Of a DNA stretch of 64,000 nt, positions 1-9,026 are shown one piece after another. The translations under genes were made by a program, and so were the position numbers. Source of the stretch: CAINVV01 sp037137375 (GTDB lineage: Bacteria > Bacteroidota > Bacteroidia > Bacteroidales > Prolixibacteraceae). Under the pieces are notes generated by a model. It worked only from the letters and a program-made list of their open reading frames with translations. It was not told the DNA's origin and ran no database searches. The stretch lies in contig JBAXKJ010000014.1 of the NCBI GenBank assembly GCA_037137375.1, positions 1-64,000 of the forward strand. Reading direction: 5' to 3'. How positions within the stretch are numbered: the first letter of the stretch is position 1; every line of letters starts with the position of its first letter.

Positions 1-306
1 CTGCGCTACACCCCGAAATATCTATTCTTAATCATAGAACATTGAATACCGCTGCGAAAATAGTACTTTTTAGTTAAATGACGAACAAAGGTGCCAGACA
101 AAAATCGGATAATTCAAACAGGGATTTAGACCCTATCGGTTTGCTTAACTATGTGCCTGACGCTGAGACTGAAGGATCCTCTGTTACTCCTCAAAATGAA
201 TATAGATGCTGGTAAAAAGCATAAAGGCGCCTTTCTCTGAATAATTGAAACAGTTATTACGAAACTTTTGTATATCATTGGATAATTTTCTAATTTTGAA
301 AATAAA
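1..306. other. left-edge intergenic stretch, no gene recognised
   Basis: I see no convincing coding region, RNA gene or strong hairpin here. The only long open frame runs on the minus strand at about 126-317 and has no recognisable protein character. A TAG-containing segment at the extreme left resembles, over a few bases only, the 3' end of the beta-galactosidase gene near 860; this is too short to interpret. Confidence 0.5.
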
Positions 307-576
307 ATGCCAGTCATATCAATGTTTTATGGTATTATCATTCGGATGTTTCATTTTGATGATAAAAGGCACAGTTTACCACATATACATGTAGAATATC
401 AGGGAGAAGTGGCTGTAATTGAGATTGAAACCGCTGAAATATTGGCAGGAGAGATACCTTCTAAAAAATTGCGATTAGTTCAGGCGTGGATCGAGATTCA
501 TCAGGATGAATTGTTGGCTGACTGGAAATTGGCAACTGAAGGTAAAGAAACATTTAAAATTAAACCTCTGGAATAA
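307..576 (+). CDS. DUF4160 domain protein
   Basis: Small (89 aa) cytosolic protein of the DUF4160 family. The family signature is clear: an N-terminal MPVISMFYGIIIRMF strand, a conserved HSLPHIHVEYQGE segment (residues about 22-34) and a C-terminal AWIEIHQDELLADW helix. The biochemical role of the family is unknown. Its stop codon overlaps the next start by one base (TAATG at 574-578), so the two genes are translationally coupled. DUF4160 and DUF2442 proteins are often encoded side by side and have been suspected of forming toxin-antitoxin-like pairs, but nothing in this sequence proves such a role. Confidence 0.85.
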   Translation: MPVISMFYGIIIRMFHFDDKRHSLPHIHVEYQGEVAVIEIETAEILAGEIPSKKLRLVQAWIEIHQDELLADWKLATEGKETFKIKPLE

Positions 577-797
577 TGAACACAATTAAAAGTATTCGGG
601 TCGCTAGTGTGAACACTCTTTTTGTTGAGTTCTCAGATGGTAAAACTAAATTGGTTGATCTTAAGACGTACTTCAACAAGGGGATATTTTCACAACTTAA
701 AGACCCGGGATATTTTCAACTCGTGAAAAATAACGGCTATTTTATTGCATGGCCAAATGATCAGGAATTGAGTGCAGACACACTCTATTACAGCTGA
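576..797 (+). CDS. DUF2442 domain protein
   Basis: Small (73 aa) DUF2442 protein. It shows the typical opening (I..V......LFVEFSDGKTKLVDLK), a central YFNKGIFSQLKDPGYF segment and the C-terminal FIAWPNDQELSADTLYY motif shared by the family. It is the downstream partner of the DUF4160 gene with a one-base overlap, so it is probably made in fixed ratio with it. Function unknown; a regulatory or antitoxin-like role is inference from gene pairing only. No promoter of its own is visible. Confidence 0.85.
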   Translation: MNTIKSIRVASVNTLFVEFSDGKTKLVDLKTYFNKGIFSQLKDPGYFQLVKNNGYFIAWPNDQELSADTLYYS

Positions 798-858
798 TTA
801 ATTATCTTCATTACAATTCCATAGCCATCGATACAAGCGATAAAAAGCGATGGCTGCG

Positions 859-3612
859 CTACTCCCCAAAGTGAAAATATATCTTACCTGTCAAAGGTTT
901 TGATTCTTGCAGATATTCATTCCGCTGACTCTGCGGACCCTCAGTTTCTGGTTTAGTGAATTTGGTCCCAATCGCACTGATCCCATTTAGAATCGAGACA
1001 TTGCCCGAAGGGAAAGCCGGTGCTACTCCACCTTTGGCAAATCTGGCCGATTGTGGTGTGAATAGGTGCAAAAACAGATCCGGAGTCGCCGAAACAAGGG
1101 TAAAAGGTAGTTCCTTCGTTTGAACTTGTACGGCATAAAAATTGGCATAATAGCCCTTAAACTCTGGGTAATCCCAGGTTTCGCCGGAAATTGTATTGTT
1201 ATAGGTCTTGTTGAAAACTCCAAATTCAGTGCCTTTTGTCCGGTTCTTCCATACCCGATAGGGCCCATTGGAAACCAGCGTTGCACTCTTGACCAGATTC
1301 TCCGGATAATTGAAAGTGATACCTGCAAAATCAGTTTTTCCTACCGGATGATATTGGTACTCCAATTCCAGGCATCCACCAGGCAACATCGTCCATCTGG
1401 CAAAACATTGAGGCGACTTGTCATATGAGATTTCAACCGTTGTTGAGGCGCCTGATTTCACCAATTTAATTTCCTTGAAAGTAAGGGTGTCTCCCACAAA
1501 AGTTGGACCGTTATTGAAAGGAAGGAGCTTGTCGCCAACCTTGACCTCCGTTAACAAGCCAGTCTTTTTGCTAAACTGGGTAGTGACTTTTCCGGAGGTC
1601 AAAAAGAGGAAGTCTCCCGTTTCGCCACTCTTTACTTCATCCTGAGTACGCTGAACGAGCCGATTTTTCAAGGACTCCGGTTTGGAAATATTCCAGGACC
1701 AGGTATTGATCAGCCGGCCATATGGATCGGTTGCCGTAAGATAAAGTACGTCGTTTCCCTTCCAGTTTTTTGGGAGTGTCATTTTCAAATAGCCGCTGTC
1801 ACTCACAGCAATGTTAGGTGAGGAGATTTTTACGTTGGTTTTTTGCATGGCTATCCCAGGGAAATTACCGGAAATCTTTGCCAATTCTCCGCTGAACTTG
1901 CAATGGCTTAAATTGGTGTACAAAAACCGATTGGTAACCGGGATTTTGCCGTCAAATGAATCATCTATCTTCAGATTTTTTACATGCACGGGTGACCAGA
2001 TTTCCCTGATGGTATAATAACTGGCCTCTTTTTCACGGTTAGGTCCTAAGATACCATCCGGAGCATTGTTGCCGTGCGTGTCGATCGAGTCTTTCAAATC
2101 GTTGCGAACAATCCCTTCATCGGCAAATACCCACAAGAATCCGCCGGCTGCGAGTGTTTTTGAACTCATCAGGTTCCAATAGTCATCTAAACCAGCACCC
2201 AAACCACCGTCATATAATCCATGCAGGAATTCAGTTGGGAAATAGATCAAATTACCCGTATTCAGGGCATTCTCGACGTATTTGTAACCGGGATAGTGCT
2301 TCGTATCTGTTCCATTCAGTTTAGCCCATGGCTCAATTACCTGCCTGTTCTGGGGATCATATTTGGCATATTCGCCTCGCAAATCTTTGTTGAAACCTCC
2401 TTCATTCCCATTATCCCACAATAGAATAGAAGGATGGTTCACATCTCGTTCGACCAATTCCCTGACGAGACGGGTACCGACCTCAGTGCTGTAATAGGCC
2501 TGCCAACCGGTCAATTCATCAAGAACAAACATCCCCAGCGAATCACAAACATCCAGAAAGTGCTGATCCGGTGGGTAATGGCTCATGCGCACTGAATTCA
2601 TATTCATGTCCTTCATCAGGTTCACATCCTTAATGCTCAATTCTTTGCTGGAACATCTGCCGGAAGTGGGCCAGGCGGTGTGACGACAAACTCCCCTGAA
2701 AATAATCTTCTGGTTGTTCACATAGATCCCGTCATTTTGCCGAACCTCCACGGTGCGAAATCCAAAACGCTGTTTGATCTGGTGAATGACTTTACTCCCT
2801 TCCTTTAAGCTTACCACCACATCGTAAAGATTGGGTGTTTCAGTATTCCAGAGCGCGGGTTTCACGAAAGATCCAGAAAGTTGAATTAGTTCTTTATTTG
2901 CGCCAATATCAGTATTAAGAGGAGATCCGAATCTTTTTCCATCCGTAGTTAGAATCTGTGCTTCGACAACCGTTGCCTTAGCTATACCCTTTAAAAATGC
3001 ATTCATTTTGAAGGAGCCGTCGGCCCTGGCATCGATGGCGATCCGATCGATCGATTCTGAAGGTTTGGCTTCAAGGTATACCGGGCGGTAAATTCCACCA
3101 AATACCCAGAAGTCGCCTCTCCGTTCAGCTTTATTTACACTGAAATCTGATGATTCTTTATTCACTGTTACTTCCAGCAGGTTCGTCTCACCGAATTTCA
3201 GCAGCTGAGTAATATCAAAATGAAATTGGTAAAATGCGCCTTGGTGAATGGGTCCGGCAAGTTTTCCATTTATTTTCACTTCCGTATCTGTCATGGAACC
3301 TTCGAAGACGATTGTGATGTTCTTCGTTTTCCAGGATGCCGGCACCTGAAATTTGTATTTGTAAAGTCCCTGTTCATTGTTGTATACCTTTTCATTCTGC
3401 CCGTAGTTGAAACCTCCAAAACCTTGAAATTCCCAGTTCGAAGGCACTTGGATGGTCGTCCAGGAACCACTTTTCATTCCTTTGGTACAAAAGAAATCCC
3501 ATGTTAAGGTATGGTCTTTGTCGGTGCCGGATAAATACTTAATTTCGGTTTTCTGAGCCAGAGACGTGAAAGTGGAAATGCAAAATAAAAACAGAAATGC
3601 TAGATTTTTCAT
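859..3612 (-). CDS. secreted GH2 family beta-galactosidase-like glycoside hydrolase
   Basis: About 917 aa. I place the start at the ATG at 3612 because it opens directly into a signal peptide (MKNLAFLFLFCISTFTSLAQ), although the frame stays open to 3717. Domain order follows glycoside hydrolase family 2: a jelly-roll sugar-binding domain (about 25-185), an immunoglobulin-like domain (about 185-290), a TIM barrel (about 290-570) and C-terminal beta domains. The barrel carries a GNE motif (acid/base Glu at about residue 404, in WDNGNEGG) and a PTEF motif whose Glu (about 461) may be the nucleophile; that second assignment is tentative because the spacing is shorter than in LacZ. Export points to periplasmic or surface hydrolysis of beta-galactosides or related plant or host glycans. 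It stands alone, without a SusCD pair. Exact substrate cannot be told from sequence. Confidence 0.85.
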   Translation of the reverse strand: MKNLAFLFLFCISTFTSLAQKTEIKYLSGTDKDHTLTWDFFCTKGMKSGSWTTIQVPSNWEFQGFGGFNYGQNEKVYNNEQGLYKYKFQVPASWKTKNITIVFEGSMTDTEVKINGKLAGPIHQGAFYQFHFDITQLLKFGETNLLEVTVNKESSDFSVNKAERRGDFWVFGGIYRPVYLEAKPSESIDRIAIDARADGSFKMNAFLKGIAKATVVEAQILTTDGKRFGSPLNTDIGANKELIQLSGSFVKPALWNTETPNLYDVVVSLKEGSKVIHQIKQRFGFRTVEVRQNDGIYVNNQKIIFRGVCRHTAWPTSGRCSSKELSIKDVNLMKDMNMNSVRMSHYPPDQHFLDVCDSLGMFVLDELTGWQAYYSTEVGTRLVRELVERDVNHPSILLWDNGNEGGFNKDLRGEYAKYDPQNRQVIEPWAKLNGTDTKHYPGYKYVENALNTGNLIYFPTEFLHGLYDGGLGAGLDDYWNLMSSKTLAAGGFLWVFADEGIVRNDLKDSIDTHGNNAPDGILGPNREKEASYYTIREIWSPVHVKNLKIDDSFDGKIPVTNRFLYTNLSHCKFSGELAKISGNFPGIAMQKTNVKISSPNIAVSDSGYLKMTLPKNWKGNDVLYLTATDPYGRLINTWSWNISKPESLKNRLVQRTQDEVKSGETGDFLFLTSGKVTTQFSKKTGLLTEVKVGDKLLPFNNGPTFVGDTLTFKEIKLVKSGASTTVEISYDKSPQCFARWTMLPGGCLELEYQYHPVGKTDFAGITFNYPENLVKSATLVSNGPYRVWKNRTKGTEFGVFNKTYNNTISGETWDYPEFKGYYANFYAVQVQTKELPFTLVSATPDLFLHLFTPQSARFAKGGVAPAFPSGNVSILNGISAIGTKFTKPETEGPQSQRNEYLQESKPLTGKIYFHFGE

Positions 3613-3787
3613 TTTTGAATATTTTATTTGTAGGGAGAATAAATTTGGTTCAGCCTCTCTATTCAATGATTTTGAAAACAAACAGCATAAAAATAGCTTC
3701 AGTTTTTCGTATACCAAAATATTGCTGGTAATATTAAAAAATAAATAATTTACACTAGCAATTATTGCTCATGAAACTGAATTTGCC

Positions 3788-3795
3788 TATTTTTG
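3788..3795 (+). promoter_or_regulatory. -7 box of trxB promoter
   Basis: TATTTTTG matches the Bacteroidota -7 consensus TAnnTTTG and lies 16 bp before the trxB ATG, so the transcript start would be near 3802 with a very short leader. Confidence 0.5.
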
Positions 3796-3811
3796 ATGAA
3801 AATTTTTTGAT

Positions 3812-4816
3812 ATGGAAATGTTTAAACCGTTAAATACGGAGAGCCCAAAAGGTTCTTCTGCCAGTCAACCGAAGGAGGTTGAGCAAGTGAAATGTTTAAT
3901 TATCGGATCAGGTCCAGCAGGTTTTACTGCCGCCATCTATGCTTCCCGGGCTAACCTGCATCCGGTGATGTATGAGGGACTGCAACCTGGAGGTCAGTTG
4001 ACGACCACAACCGAAGTAGAGAATTTTCCGGGTTACCCCGAAGGTGTTACCGGTCCAGTGATGATGGAAGACCTTAAGGCACAGGCAGTTCGATTTGGGA
4101 CTGATGTACGCTGGGGACTCGCCACTGCTGCTGAATTTGGGAAAGATGTTCATCGGATCACTATTGATGGCTTGAAGGTGATTGAAGCTGAGACCGTTAT
4201 CATTGCCACCGGCGCTGAAGCACAATACCTTGGATTGCCGGATGAGAAAAAATATGCCGGATCTGGTGTTTCGGCTTGTGCTACCTGCGATGGATTTTTC
4301 TACAGGGGGAAAGATGTAGCCGTTGTCGGTGGTGGAGATACGGCTGTTGAGGAGGCGATTTACCTGGCAGGATTGTGCCGCAAGGTTTACCTGGTTGTTC
4401 GCCGCGATCAGTTAAGAGCTTCCAAGGTAATGCAGGATAGAGTATTGCGCGTTCCAAATATTGAAATTCTCTGGAAACATCAGACTAAGGGCCTGATAGG
4501 GCAAGGAGTGGTTGAAGGAGTAGTCCTGACAAAAAACAAGGGTGAAGCAGGGGAGGAGGAAATTACGGTACCGGTTGATGGATTTTTCCTTGCTATTGGT
4601 CATAAGCCTAGTTCCGGCATCTTCCAACCCATGATTGAAACGGATGAAACCGGTTACATCAAGACCATTGGTGTGAGTTCCATGACTAATATTCCCGGAG
4701 TTTTTGCCTGTGGAGATGTAATGGACCCTCATTATCGTCAGGCCATAACCGCTGCAGGATCCGGATGCAAGGCCGCCATCGATGCGGAAAGATATTTATC
4801 TGAAAAAAATAATTAA
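3812..4816 (+). CDS. trxB: thioredoxin reductase
   Basis: NADPH-dependent FAD enzyme (334 aa) that reduces thioredoxin in the cytosol. Visible features: the FAD dinucleotide-binding motif GSGPAGFTAAIYA (about residues 33-45), the redox-active CATC (Cys156 and Cys159), the NADPH site GGGDTAVEEA just after it, and the C-terminal FACGDVMDPHYRQA FAD motif. The roughly 28-residue polar N-terminal extension before the first strand is longer than in E. coli TrxB and has no signal character. A -7 promoter box sits immediately upstream. The next gene, a PLP transsulfuration enzyme, begins 10 bp after the stop, so the two are probably co-transcribed, which fits a link between thiol redox state and sulfur amino acid metabolism. 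Confidence 0.95.
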   Translation: MEMFKPLNTESPKGSSASQPKEVEQVKCLIIGSGPAGFTAAIYASRANLHPVMYEGLQPGGQLTTTTEVENFPGYPEGVTGPVMMEDLKAQAVRFGTDVRWGLATAAEFGKDVHRITIDGLKVIEAETVIIATGAEAQYLGLPDEKKYAGSGVSACATCDGFFYRGKDVAVVGGGDTAVEEAIYLAGLCRKVYLVVRRDQLRASKVMQDRVLRVPNIEILWKHQTKGLIGQGVVEGVVLTKNKGEAGEEEITVPVDGFFLAIGHKPSSGIFQPMIETDETGYIKTIGVSSMTNIPGVFACGDVMDPHYRQAITAAGSGCKAAIDAERYLSEKNN

Positions 4817-4826
4817 TTTCTCTAAT

Positions 4827-5996
4827 ATGACACACGAAAAACATTCATTTGATACCAGGGCTATCCATGTTGGCGAAGGAGCCGAATTTTTGGAAGGCAG
4901 CAAGAACGAAGTAGTAGCTCCGATCTATCTTTCTTCAACCTATGCCAGGAAAGAGGTAAAGAATCCCGGATTCTACCAATATTCCAGAAGTCAAAATCCG
5001 ACCAGATTCGCTCTTGAAGAGCGATATGCTTCGCTGGAAAAGACGAAATACGGACTTGGTTTCGCTTCCGGTTTAGCCGCCGAAGCCACTGTATTGTTTG
5101 CTTTCATCAAACCTGGCGATCATGTCATTGGATTCGACGATTTGTATGGTGGGACCAAGAGGTTGTTTCACCAGTGGGAAGAAAAATATGATCTTCATGT
5201 GAGTCTGGTCGATGCAACGGATGTCTCTCTGGTTGAATCCTCCATTCGCCCGGAAACCAGGATGATCTGGCTGGAATCACCAACTAATCCGCTTTTGAGG
5301 GTCTGCGATATCAAGGCTATATGTGATGTCGCACACAGACACAATATAATAGTAGTAGTAGACAATACTTTCCTTTCGCCTTATTTCCAGAATCCGGCTG
5401 TCCAGGGAGCTGATATCGTGGTTCATAGCATTACAAAATATATCGCGGGTCACAGCGATGTGATTGGTGGGGCCATCATGGTAAGTGATCAGGTTTTGTA
5501 TGAAAAATTGAAATTCAGTCAGAATGCACTTGGCAATGTTCCTTCTCCATTTGATTGTTATCTGGCGCTAAGAGGATTAAAGACCCTTTCGCTTAGAATG
5601 GAAAGGCACCAATCGAATGCCATGGCTATTGCGGAATATCTTGAAAATCATCCCAAAGTTTCGAGGGTTTATTATCCGGGTTTGAAAAGTCATCCTCAAT
5701 ATGAGATTGGATTGCGGCAGGCAACGGGTTTCGGTGGCATGATTTCGTTTGAGATCAAGGGAGGGGAGAAGGAGGCTGTACAGTTTTTGGAGAGCCTTAA
5801 CCTCTTTACACTTGCCGAGAGTCTGGGAGGAGTGGAGTCTCTGATTGAACATCCGGCGCTGATGACACATTCTTCTATCACCGCAAAAGAGCGGGAGATG
5901 GCAGGTATCAAGGATTCACTGATCAGGGTATCAATTGGGGTTGAGGATAAGGCGGATTTGATTGCGGACCTTGAACAGGGATTCAGTAAAATATAA
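4827..5996 (+). CDS. PLP-dependent transsulfuration enzyme (cystathionine gamma-synthase / gamma-lyase family)
   Basis: 389 aa from the ATG at 4827; the open frame extends further back over the end of trxB, but family members start near MTHEKHSFDTRAIHVG. Hallmarks of the Cys/Met metabolism PLP family are present: YSRSQNPTRFALEERYASLE, GLASGLAAE-type glycine loop (GFASGLAAEATV), VVDNTFLSPYFQ, and the cofactor lysine in VHSITKYIAGHSDVIGG (about Lys204). Late motifs SLGGVESLIEHPALMTHSS and LIRVSIGVED are typical. The enzyme could be cystathionine gamma-synthase, gamma-lyase, or O-acetylhomoserine sulfhydrylase; residues seen do not decide. Sulfate assimilation genes cysH (15.5 kb) and cysDN (60-62 kb) elsewhere in the window supply its likely pathway. 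Confidence 0.88.
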   Translation: MTHEKHSFDTRAIHVGEGAEFLEGSKNEVVAPIYLSSTYARKEVKNPGFYQYSRSQNPTRFALEERYASLEKTKYGLGFASGLAAEATVLFAFIKPGDHVIGFDDLYGGTKRLFHQWEEKYDLHVSLVDATDVSLVESSIRPETRMIWLESPTNPLLRVCDIKAICDVAHRHNIIVVVDNTFLSPYFQNPAVQGADIVVHSITKYIAGHSDVIGGAIMVSDQVLYEKLKFSQNALGNVPSPFDCYLALRGLKTLSLRMERHQSNAMAIAEYLENHPKVSRVYYPGLKSHPQYEIGLRQATGFGGMISFEIKGGEKEAVQFLESLNLFTLAESLGGVESLIEHPALMTHSSITAKEREMAGIKDSLIRVSIGVEDKADLIADLEQGFSKI

Positions 5997-6059
5997 TTGT
6001 TCTTAATGAAACCTTGCAGGGATTTATTTATATTTTTATTGCTCTAAAAATTGAAGCTT

Positions 6060-6698
6060 ATGAAAAATATTCTTGTTGTCTTGTTATTAATGTTTGTACT
6101 GAATGGTTATGCTCAGAAAAAGGAATCTCTTTTTAATGGGAAAGACCTGAACGGCTGGACGATATTTGTAAATGATCCGTCCATTAAGCCGGAGTCCTTC
6201 TTTTATGTTAAAAATGGATTAATTGAGACTCCCGGGGTACCAATGGGCTATCTGAGAACGAAGAAGGAGTACTCCAATTATCATTTGCATGTTGAATGGT
6301 GTTACCCGGAAAAAGCTACCAACAGCGGTGTTTTTGTGCATACCAATGGTCCGGATCAGATGTGGCCAAAACATTATCAGTGCCAGTTGAAAACCTTGTG
6401 TGCCGGCGATTTTATCGTTAATGCGATAGGGGAGAAGGCAACGGCCGGTGACAGTATTTATGTTGGAACAGAAAAAGTAAAACCGATTGCCGTGAAGTTG
6501 AAACCTTGCAACGAGAAGCCGGTAGGTGAATGGAACAGTTATGATATTGTTTGTAAGGGAAATACCGTTGAGGTTAGCGTCAACGGACTTCTGCAGAATA
6601 AGATTAAAAACTGTTCGATGACCAGCGGCAGCATTGGTTTACAGGCGGAAGGTTCTAAGATTCAATTCAGAAATCTGTGGATTGAGAAGGTTAAGTAA
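6060..6698 (+). CDS. secreted DUF1080 (3-keto-disaccharide hydrolase-like) protein
   Basis: 212 aa from the ATG at 6060, chosen because it opens a signal peptide (MKNILVVLLLMFVLNGYAQ); a TTG three codons earlier is also in frame. The mature part is a single concanavalin-like DUF1080 domain with the usual motifs: SLFNGKDLNGW near the N-terminus, YSNYHLHVEWCYPEKATNSG in the middle, WNSYDIVCKGNTVEVSVNG and a terminal IGLQAEGSKIQFRNLWIE. Members act on glycans or 3-keto-glycosides in the periplasm or at the surface; the substrate here is unknown. Downstream lies a strong bidirectional terminator, so it is probably monocistronic. Confidence 0.85.
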   Translation: MKNILVVLLLMFVLNGYAQKKESLFNGKDLNGWTIFVNDPSIKPESFFYVKNGLIETPGVPMGYLRTKKEYSNYHLHVEWCYPEKATNSGVFVHTNGPDQMWPKHYQCQLKTLCAGDFIVNAIGEKATAGDSIYVGTEKVKPIAVKLKPCNEKPVGEWNSYDIVCKGNTVEVSVNGLLQNKIKNCSMTSGSIGLQAEGSKIQFRNLWIEKVK

Positions 6699-6747
6699 CC
6701 TCGAAAGTCGATTTAATAACTTGTCGGGTTGGTTCTGAATCAGGCTG

Positions 6748-6789
6748 ACAACAAAAAAGGGAGAATTTACGTTCTCCCTTTTTTGTTGT
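6748..6789. terminator. bidirectional intrinsic terminator
   Basis: Perfect 18-bp inverted repeat (arms 6748-6765 and 6772-6789, 6-nt loop) with A-run and T-run ends, placed between the converging DUF1080 and alpha-oxoamine synthase genes. Confidence 0.9.
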
Positions 6790-6803
6790 CTATATCGTTT
6801 ATA

Positions 6804-8048
6804 CTAAGAGACTTGCGCAATCTTAGTCGCGGCATATTTACCAGCTTCCAGTTTCTTACGTACTTCGGAGAATGCTTTGATGGTGTACTCAACATCTTCA
6901 AGTGTATGAGATGAAGTAGGGATCAGGCGGAGCAAAAGCTGACCTTTCGGAATGACCGGGTAGATCACAATGGAGCAGAAAATATTGTAATTTTCTCGCA
7001 GATCCATGATTACGTTAGTGCCTTCAGGAACACTTCCTGAAAGGTAAACGGGGGTGACAGGTGAATTGGTGACGCCAAGATCGAGATTCTCACTCCTCAA
7101 ACCCTTTTGAAGTGCCCTTACGATAGTCCAAAGGTTTTCGCGGATTTGTGGTTGGGTCTTGATTAGTTCGAGCCTCTTCAACAGACCGATAACCATGGCA
7201 ATCGGCAGGGATTTTGCGAAGGTTTGTGAGCGCATGTTGTAACGGAGGAAATCACAAACTTCCTCTTTGGCGGCAATGAAGGCACCTATTCCGGCCATTG
7301 ATTTGGCAAATGTGCCGAAATACATGTCGATCTGGTCTTGTACGCCAAAATGCTCTCCTACACCAGCGCCTGTTGCTCCCATGGTACCAAAACCATGGGC
7401 GTCGTCGACGAGTAGTCTAAAACTGAATTCACTTTTTAGTGCGGCGATCTTATCAAGTTGTCCGAGGTCTCCTGCCATACCAAAAACACCTTCCGTGATC
7501 ACCAGGATTCCGCCACCGGTTTTTTGAACCAGAGAAGTGGCGTGGCCGAGCTGTTTCCTGAGGCTGTCAATATCGTTGTGCTGAAAAACAAATCTTTTGC
7601 CCATGTGCAGGCGGACGCCATCGAGAATGCAGGCGTGTGCCTCCGCATCGTATACAATTACATCGTTCCTTCCGCAGATGGCATCGATGATGGAAATCAT
7701 ACCCTGGTAGCCATAATTAAGTAGAAAAGCATCTTCTTTGCCTTCAAAAGCTGCCAATTGTTTTTCCAATTCCTCATGTTTACTGGTTTGTCCCGACATC
7801 ATCCGGGCTCCCATAGGGTAAGCCAGACCATATTGAGCGGTTGCTTCAGCATCAGCCTGACGAACTTCGGGATGGTTTGCCAGACCGCAATAATTGTTCA
7901 GACTCCAGTTAAGTACCTCTCTTCCACGGAATTTCATCCTCGGGCCAATCTCTCCTTCCAGCTTAGGGAAGGAAAAATAACCATGTGCTTCTTTCTGATA
8001 CTGACCAAGGTTGCCTTTGTCAGATTTAATTTTTTCAAATATATCCAC
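6804..8048 (-). CDS. alpha-oxoamine synthase family PLP enzyme (SPT / BioF / Kbl-like)
   Basis: PLP enzyme that condenses an amino acid with an acyl-CoA. I choose the GTG at 8048 (about 414 aa), since homologues start near VDIFEKIKSDKG; the frame is open back to a TTG at 8096. Seen: the N-terminal LNNYCGLANHPEV strand, NYGYQGMIS, NDVIVYDAEAHACILDG, DDAHGFGTMGATGAG, and the cofactor lysine in FGTFAKSMAGIGAF. This is the conserved Bacteroidota paralogue rather than a canonical BioF or Kbl, and no biotin or threonine genes are nearby. Serine palmitoyltransferase (sphingolipids) or cysteate acyltransferase (sulfonolipids) are the attractive options, both giving phosphate-poor membrane lipids; sequence alone does not decide. 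Confidence 0.8.
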   Translation of the reverse strand: MDIFEKIKSDKGNLGQYQKEAHGYFSFPKLEGEIGPRMKFRGREVLNWSLNNYCGLANHPEVRQADAEATAQYGLAYPMGARMMSGQTSKHEELEKQLAAFEGKEDAFLLNYGYQGMISIIDAICGRNDVIVYDAEAHACILDGVRLHMGKRFVFQHNDIDSLRKQLGHATSLVQKTGGGILVITEGVFGMAGDLGQLDKIAALKSEFSFRLLVDDAHGFGTMGATGAGVGEHFGVQDQIDMYFGTFAKSMAGIGAFIAAKEEVCDFLRYNMRSQTFAKSLPIAMVIGLLKRLELIKTQPQIRENLWTIVRALQKGLRSENLDLGVTNSPVTPVYLSGSVPEGTNVIMDLRENYNIFCSIVIYPVIPKGQLLLRLIPTSSHTLEDVEYTIKAFSEVRKKLEAGKYAATKIAQVS

Positions 8049-8189
8049 GGTAGTAAACTTTATGTAGTATTGCAAAATGATTTTGAGAGCGTGCAAATCT
8101 AAAAATTATTTTGGGTTTGGACAAGTAAGAAGATCTCGGTCGGGACAATTTGGATCCGGCTTAAATTTTCAATAAATGCAGAAAAAACT

Positions 8190-8197
8190 TATCTTTG
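8190..8197 (+). promoter_or_regulatory. -7 box of the bamD operon
   Basis: TATCTTTG is a perfect TAnnTTTG box only 4 bp before the bamD ATG at 8202. The predicted transcript start falls on or next to the start codon, which would make the bamD message leaderless or nearly so. Confidence 0.55.
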
Positions 8198-8201
8198 CAC
8201 C

Positions 8202-9017
8202 ATGATTCGGAAAGTAAGTACAATTTTAATTTTAGGCGTTTTACTAATCGCCTCATCTTGTGGTGAATATCAAAAAATAGTCAAGAGCACAGACTATGAA
8301 TACAAGCTTAAAAAGGCTCGTGAATATTTTGATAAGAATGATTTCACACGAGCGACACAGCTTTATTCTGAGCTAATTAACATTTACAAGGGCACTAACC
8401 GCTCAGATCAGGTTTATTATTATCTGGCAAAAAGTAATTTCGGTCAGAAGGATTATCTTTTGGCAGGTCATTATTTCCGTCAGCTGATAAAAGAGTATCC
8501 GCACAGTTCATTTGCGGAAGAATCCCAGTTTATGGTTGGACAATGTTATTATCTTGATTCACCGACTCCAAGGCTCGACCAGAAGACTACGCAGGATGCA
8601 ATTGATGCTTTTCAGCTTTTTATCAATATTTTTCCTTCCAGCGCCAAAGTTGCAGACGCGAATAAGTTGATAGATGAGCTAAGGGAGAAGTTGGTGCTGA
8701 AATCTTATTTAAACGGAAGATTGTATTATGATCTTGGCGACTACCGTGCTTCGGTTATTTCCCTGACTAACAGTCTGAAAGAATTTCCGGATTCTAAATA
8801 TCGTGAGGAATTGATGTTCTACCTTTTGAAATCAAAATATCTGCTGGGTGAGAACAGTATCGAAGAAAAAAAACGCGAGCGTTTGAATTCAGAATTAGAT
8901 GAATATTACACCTTTGTGGATGAATTTCCCAATAGTAAATTCCGGAAGGAAGCAGACAGATTCTTTGCCAACACAAAGAAGATGATGAATTTGAAAGATG
9001 AAGACCTTAAGAAATAG
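8202..9017 (+). CDS. bamD: outer membrane assembly lipoprotein BamD
   Basis: Essential lipoprotein of the BAM complex that scaffolds outer-membrane beta-barrel insertion from the periplasmic face. 271 aa with a lipoprotein signal ending LIASSC (Cys20) and then TPR repeats: YKLKKAREYFDKNDFTRA, DQVYYYLAKSNFGQKDYLLAGHYFRQLIKEYP and later repeats to about residue 240. Length and repeats fit the family. It heads a conserved Bacteroidota cluster: the omega-like subunit starts 9 bp after its stop and coaBC follows 1 bp later. The close-set promoter suggests a leaderless message. Confidence 0.92.
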   Translation: MIRKVSTILILGVLLIASSCGEYQKIVKSTDYEYKLKKAREYFDKNDFTRATQLYSELINIYKGTNRSDQVYYYLAKSNFGQKDYLLAGHYFRQLIKEYPHSSFAEESQFMVGQCYYLDSPTPRLDQKTTQDAIDAFQLFINIFPSSAKVADANKLIDELREKLVLKSYLNGRLYYDLGDYRASVISLTNSLKEFPDSKYREELMFYLLKSKYLLGENSIEEKKRERLNSELDEYYTFVDEFPNSKFRKEADRFFANTKKMMNLKDEDLKK

Positions 9018-9026
9018 AAAATAATT

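Noticed and set aside
1..25. 3' end of a second beta-galactosidase-like gene at the left edge
   Set aside because: Similarity to the region around 855-875 covers only a few bases around TAGCGCAG and no protein similarity extends from it.
1023..3748. Several plus- and minus-strand open frames inside the beta-galactosidase gene
   Set aside because: They are out-of-frame shadows with no protein features; the GH2 frame explains the whole stretch.
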